Source: Alteromonadaceae bacterium
GTDB lineage: Bacteria; Pseudomonadota; Gammaproteobacteria; Enterobacterales; Alteromonadaceae
Assembly (NCBI GenBank): GCA_013373625.1
Contig: JABXHM010000104.1
Location: 1-37,784 of the forward strand
Length of the DNA: 37,784 bases
Reading direction: 5' to 3'
Shown here: piece after piece, positions 34,527 through 37,784 of the stretch
How the letters are laid out: the number at the start of each line of letters is the position of its first letter
Numbering within the stretch: position 1 is the first letter of the stretch
Program-made: the position numbers and the translations under genes
The notes under the pieces: generated by a model
What the model saw: only the letters and a program-made list of their open reading frames with translations
Database searches by the model: none
What the model was told of the DNA's origin: nothing

Positions 34527-35443
34527 AGATACACGACAGAATACATAGATTTATCAAAATAGCTGTACTGATATTCACACCACTGGTGGCCACTTCGTTA
34601 AATGCGCAAGAAATTAAATTTGAAAGTATTGTTCTCCCGTTATACGACAAGGGAGCAATAAAAAAGCTGGATGCGGCAGAGTCTACAGTGAGACTAAAGC
34701 CAATGGGGGAGACACTAATTTTCAATGTGAGTGAGCCAACGCTGGAAGTGTTTCATCCTGCTCCAGATAAGGCCTCTGGTACAGCCGTCATTATTGCGCC
34801 TGGGGGCGGTTTCGTCGCGCTTGCTTACGAACAAGGTGGAACAGCCATTGCCAAAAGGCTCGCAAAAGCTGGAGTTACAGCCGTAATGCTTAAATACCGT
34901 ACGATCAAGAGCTCCGGTGATCCGATGCAAATACCCGATGTACATCAAGCAGAGATGGAGATGTTATTAGCCAGGGTTAAAACTGGAAACCCTGTTGATG
35001 TACCGGTATTTGCCGGTGAACCTTTAGCCCTTGAGGATGGTAAGCGCGCAATGGAAATGGTACGCGAACATGCATCTGATTGGGGGATCGATTCAGACAA
35101 AATCGGCATGTTAGGCCTTTCAGCTGGCGCGTTCATCGCCATTGACCTGGCAGTCGGGCAAGATCAATTCCGCCCGAACTTTATCGGTTTGTTATATGGC
35201 GGGCTGCGCGGACCTGTTCCTATTGATGCGCCTCCTGCATTTATCGCTGCGGCCGCCGATGACGAACTACTTCCTACTGACAGTGTCAGTATTTTTTCCT
35301 CTTGGCGTGCCGTTGGAGCACCTGCAGAATTGCATGTCTACGAAAAAGGAGGTCATGGATTTGACATTCGGGTTAAGGGTACTACGAGTGATGAATGGTT
35401 CAATCAATTCATCAAATGGATGAAAGCTCGCAAACTGCTATAG
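34523..35443 (+). CDS. Secreted alpha/beta-hydrolase (BD-FAE/acetylesterase-like)
   Basis: The protein has 306 residues with a signal peptide (about 1-28, ending LNAQ), so it is periplasmic or exported. The fold elements are AVIIAPGGGFVALAYEQGG (oxyanion region, G-G-G), the nucleophile elbow GLSAGA with S200, an acid at D246 or D247 (AAADDELLP) and H278 in GGHGFD, giving a complete triad. It resembles BD-FAE/Axe-like esterases acting on acetylated carbohydrates, but siderophore ester hydrolysis is an alternative given the receptor it overlaps by 4 bp. The two are clearly co-translated. Confidence 0.88.
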   Translation: MKIHDRIHRFIKIAVLIFTPLVATSLNAQEIKFESIVLPLYDKGAIKKLDAAESTVRLKPMGETLIFNVSEPTLEVFHPAPDKASGTAVIIAPGGGFVALAYEQGGTAIAKRLAKAGVTAVMLKYRTIKSSGDPMQIPDVHQAEMEMLLARVKTGNPVDVPVFAGEPLALEDGKRAMEMVREHASDWGIDSDKIGMLGLSAGAFIAIDLAVGQDQFRPNFIGLLYGGLRGPVPIDAPPAFIAAAADDELLPTDSVSIFSSWRAVGAPAELHVYEKGGHGFDIRVKGTTSDEWFNQFIKWMKARKLL

Positions 35444-35749
35444 ATGAGAAAATTTCCAACGTTTGGCATTTCTGTTTCATCCTTGGAATTTGTGTTTGCG
35501 GTAATAGGTTGAGTTTGGTGTTAGCATTGTACGCCCGTTGGAGCGGCTGGATGTCCGCAATTGACCAAAGCCAGAAGTATGAAATCACACCGCTGTATGT
35601 CCGTTCCTAGTCTATCCGAGCCGCATGACGTGTGGGACAGCAAAGTACGTAAAGTGGACCTCTGCCCTCAATGGTTAGATTAGAATTGCCCTTTTGTATT
35701 ACATTCGTTACCTTTGTTTAAGATGGATGTCGATTAAAGGAGGAATGTC
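35444..35749. other. Intergenic region before the STAND gene
   Basis: This 306-bp stretch holds no gene I can support. A short plus-strand frame ends at 35610 with no family match. It should carry the promoter of the next gene; TTGCCC at about 35686 with a 17-bp spacer to TACCTT is only a weak candidate. A very strong AAAGGAGGA ribosome-binding site ends 6 bases before the next ATG. Confidence 0.5.
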
Positions 35750-37784
35750 ATGGCAGAGCCGATGAGTTTAACCTTGGGGGGGGTAATTTATGCTGGCGCT
35801 ATCTTGGCAGGAAACCAATCTGTGCAGGAAGCACTGACCAATACTGTGTTGAACCTAGGTACGGGTATTTGCTTAGAAGCCATCACAGGACGAAAGTCAT
35901 CTCGCTTGGAAGCGTTAAATTATTGGCGTAAGCAGTGCGCCAAGCCTGACAATCACGATATCGAGAAAGCTGTTTACCGCTCACATCTTATGGCGTGTCG
36001 ATTGCTGTTGGAACAGCAGCTAGAAAAAGATAAACACAAATCAGTCTGGTCAGCCAAAACGAAGCCCGCTCTGGAAAAACTAAAAGTCATTTTTGATAAA
36101 GATATTCGCACGACTAAAAAGAAAAATTGGCGTATACCTTCCGAAAATGACCAGCCGCATTTGTTCGCTACTGATACTATTCACGACAGCCTTTCGAGTC
36201 ACTCCGATAGAAATAGTAAACTCAATACTAGCCTTGTTGATATTGCGATTACTGATGTTTTACGGAGATTCACGCCTGACTTACCGGAATACTCACATGA
36301 AGCAGAGCGCTTGCTTAAAGCGTGGTTGGAAATCCAGTTCCACGACGTAAATCAGGGGTACATTAAAGCTATAGGCTACTTTATTGCTGATGAAATTAAA
36401 CATGGTGATGACGCGTTTATTCGTATTTTCATGGCGGCAGAAAGTATTGAAATGCGAAAAGACTTGGTGCATTTAACCGAGCTTGTCTCAAACGCATTGA
36501 CAGTCACCATTGATTTGAAAGTGTTAGCGCATTTTGAACAAATCCACCACAGTATTCTTCAGCAACTTAAGCAATTGCAAGCCGATGTTGGCGAAATAAG
36601 CGAAGGTGTTGGTAACGCAAACCTAGGTATAGAAAAAATTCTTGAAACCATTGAACCTGTCAATGCACAACCAAACTCTCTCTTATTGCCATTACCCCTA
36701 AAACGCACAGCCAGAACTTACGAACCTGAATTGATGCAGAAACTGATGGCGGACTTGACGAGTGGCGAAGCGCACCTTGCTCGTGTTTGTGTTCGCGGTG
36801 TTGGGGGGATAGGCAAAAGTACACTGGTTGAAACTATTTTTCATCGGCTTTATGACCAAGGAGCCTTTAACCATTACTTGTTCGTTTACGCTGACAAAGG
36901 AGTGACTGCCACACTTGTGGAATTAGCCGAACAATTCAAGATAAATGTTACTCATGACGATTGGCAAAAAAAGCTCGCTATTAAATTGGCAACACTTGGT
37001 CCCAGCATGTTGGTGGCCATTGATAATTTACAAAATCTACAGATAAACGACGCGAATCCCCTCCTTAATTTACCGGGTGCCATAGTAGTTAGTTCGAGAG
37101 AGAAAGTACCGGGTTTAAGTACCAAAGACTACAAAGGCCTATCCGAAACAGACTGTATTGCCTTGTATCGTCAGCATAACGAAGATGAATCAGACATCGA
37201 ATCCATTCGACTACTAGTTGAATTAACTGCTCACCACACACTTGCCATTGAACTTTTAGCCAAACAAGCGGCCGCCAGTATACTTTCTGCCTCTGCGCTG
37301 TATCAAACAATAAAAGAAAAAGGTTTCAATCTCTCAGAGGTATATTCAGAACCGGTGTTTGCACAACAAGGAGAAGGTGAATACATAAACGAGCAGATAT
37401 TCAAACACTTTGAAATCCTGTTTGATTTAAGTCAACTCAAACCCGAAGACAAAAAATCACTTGGGCTTATTGCTTTGTTGGGTGCGCAACCTTGCACCGC
37501 TCAATATTTTAAAACGGCGCTTTCGTTAGCTGATTTCACCGGTTTAAATACACTGGCTCAGCTAGGTTGGGTGCAGAGGTCTAATCTTGACCAATCCATC
37601 GCGTTTTCTGTCCACCCCATTATTCAAGGAGTGGTGTTAGAAAATGCTTTTCCTGCCACCAATGATGTGAACATCCTTTTAGAAAACATTTTTTTGTTAG
37701 CAAATGAGGCTTATAACCAAGGCCGGTATGCCGACGCTGAAAGAGAATTGCGTGCCATCTGGGCTATTCGGCGCCGCCCTGAGG
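35750..37784 (+). CDS. STAND (NB-ARC-like) NTPase, likely bacterial NLR-type defence protein, C-terminus cut by window edge
   Basis: The frame is open from the ATG at 35750 to the edge (678 codons), with a near-perfect AAAGGAGGA ribosome-binding site. The N-terminal 300 residues match no family I know: a Gly/Ala-rich hydrophobic segment (about 9-45; LGGVIYAGAILAG), then helices, including a coiled-coil-like part (about 255-310). The NTPase follows: Walker A GVGGIGKST (350-358), Walker B MLVAIDN with D425, a sensor VVSSRE with R450, GLSETDC in the place of GxP, LAIELLA in the place of GLPLA, and a winged-helix segment with SVHPIIQ (H622), the MHD-like position. The last residues (NQGRYADAERELRAIW) look like the start of TPR repeats, the expected sensor. 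STAND proteins oligomerise on ligand binding and often cause abortive defence; that role is inferred. A G8 run lies at codons 9-12. Confidence 0.85.
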   Translation, partial: MAEPMSLTLGGVIYAGAILAGNQSVQEALTNTVLNLGTGICLEAITGRKSSRLEALNYWRKQCAKPDNHDIEKAVYRSHLMACRLLLEQQLEKDKHKSVWSAKTKPALEKLKVIFDKDIRTTKKKNWRIPSENDQPHLFATDTIHDSLSSHSDRNSKLNTSLVDIAITDVLRRFTPDLPEYSHEAERLLKAWLEIQFHDVNQGYIKAIGYFIADEIKHGDDAFIRIFMAAESIEMRKDLVHLTELVSNALTVTIDLKVLAHFEQIHHSILQQLKQLQADVGEISEGVGNANLGIEKILETIEPVNAQPNSLLLPLPLKRTARTYEPELMQKLMADLTSGEAHLARVCVRGVGGIGKSTLVETIFHRLYDQGAFNHYLFVYADKGVTATLVELAEQFKINVTHDDWQKKLAIKLATLGPSMLVAIDNLQNLQINDANPLLNLPGAIVVSSREKVPGLSTKDYKGLSETDCIALYRQHNEDESDIESIRLLVELTAHHTLAIELLAKQAAASILSASALYQTIKEKGFNLSEVYSEPVFAQQGEGEYINEQIFKHFEILFDLSQLKPEDKKSLGLIALLGAQPCTAQYFKTALSLADFTGLNTLAQLGWVQRSNLDQSIAFSVHPIIQGVVLENAFPATNDVNILLENIFLLANEAYNQGRYADAERELRAIWAIRRRPE
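35776..35783 (+). repeat. Run of eight G near the start of the STAND gene
   Basis: Eight G residues span codons 9 to 12 (TTG GGG GGG GTA). With seven G the next codon is TAA, giving an 11-codon peptide; with nine G the frame stops near 35932 after about 60 codons. Length change by slipped-strand mispairing would switch the gene off and on. Confidence 0.9.

Noticed and set aside
36093..36350. 85-residue plus-strand frame inside the STAND gene
   Set aside because: It is a shadow in another frame; the STAND frame is continuous across it.
1..37784. tRNA genes, rRNA genes, CRISPR arrays
   Set aside because: Looked for and not seen. The only regularly repeated units are the FimV 18-bp repeats, which are coding and have no spacers.

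Overview
The window looks like a chromosomal segment of a marine gammaproteobacterium of the Alteromonadales (Alteromonas-like). The evidence is the gene order fimV-asd-pdxB and fabB/mnmC/yfcL/epmC, which parallels the E. coli pdxB and fabB-yfcM neighbourhoods. Two FlgO-domain lipoproteins, a wax-ester synthase and TonB-dependent uptake genes also fit a marine relative. This assignment is inferred from gene content, not from a 16S gene.

Layout. 1-12.3 kb is core: the 5' two-thirds or more of fimV (cut by the left edge), asd, pdxB and fabB on the minus strand; mnmC on the plus strand; then a minus-strand series read epmC > ATP-NAD kinase-like gene > yfcL > two FlgO-like lipoproteins. 12.37-14.35 kb is a roughly 2-kb islet bounded by 29-bp direct repeats with one mismatch. 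It sits in the divergent promoter region between epmC and the next gene. It holds an HxlR regulator, a SnoaL-like protein, a decayed short-chain dehydrogenase, a YCII-like protein and a transposase scar. 14.4-18.9 kb carries a FFLEELY-motif protein overlapping a hot-dog thioesterase, an anchored retropepsin-like protein and a membrane GGDEF/EAL protein whose GGDEF motif is degenerate while its EAL residues are intact.

19.0-31.1 kb is rich in lipid and redox genes: fadH (2,4-dienoyl-CoA reductase) divergent from a TetR regulator with clear palindromes between them, a GMC oxidoreductase, an unrecognised 244-aa protein, a DUF3291 protein and rlmA. A minus-strand operon DUF445 > TetR > WS/DGAT acyltransferase is divergent from a patatin-like lipase. 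I read this last group as a neutral-lipid (wax ester/triacylglycerol) synthesis and turnover locus.

31.1-37.8 kb is accessory DNA: an IS3 orfA scar abutting the lipase gene; two small genes each followed by an attC-like sequence (possible orphan integron cassettes); a TonB-dependent receptor overlapping a secreted alpha/beta hydrolase by ATGA; and, running off the right edge, a STAND (NB-ARC-like) NTPase. That protein has an unrecognised N-terminal region and resembles bacterial NLR-type antiphage proteins. Its reading frame has a run of eight G residues nine codons after the start, and loss of one G would create an immediate stop. The STAND gene is the best candidate in the window for a little-described system, but its sensor region and neighbours lie outside the window.

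I saw no rRNA, tRNA or CRISPR array. All family assignments come from reading motifs by eye; no database search was run.
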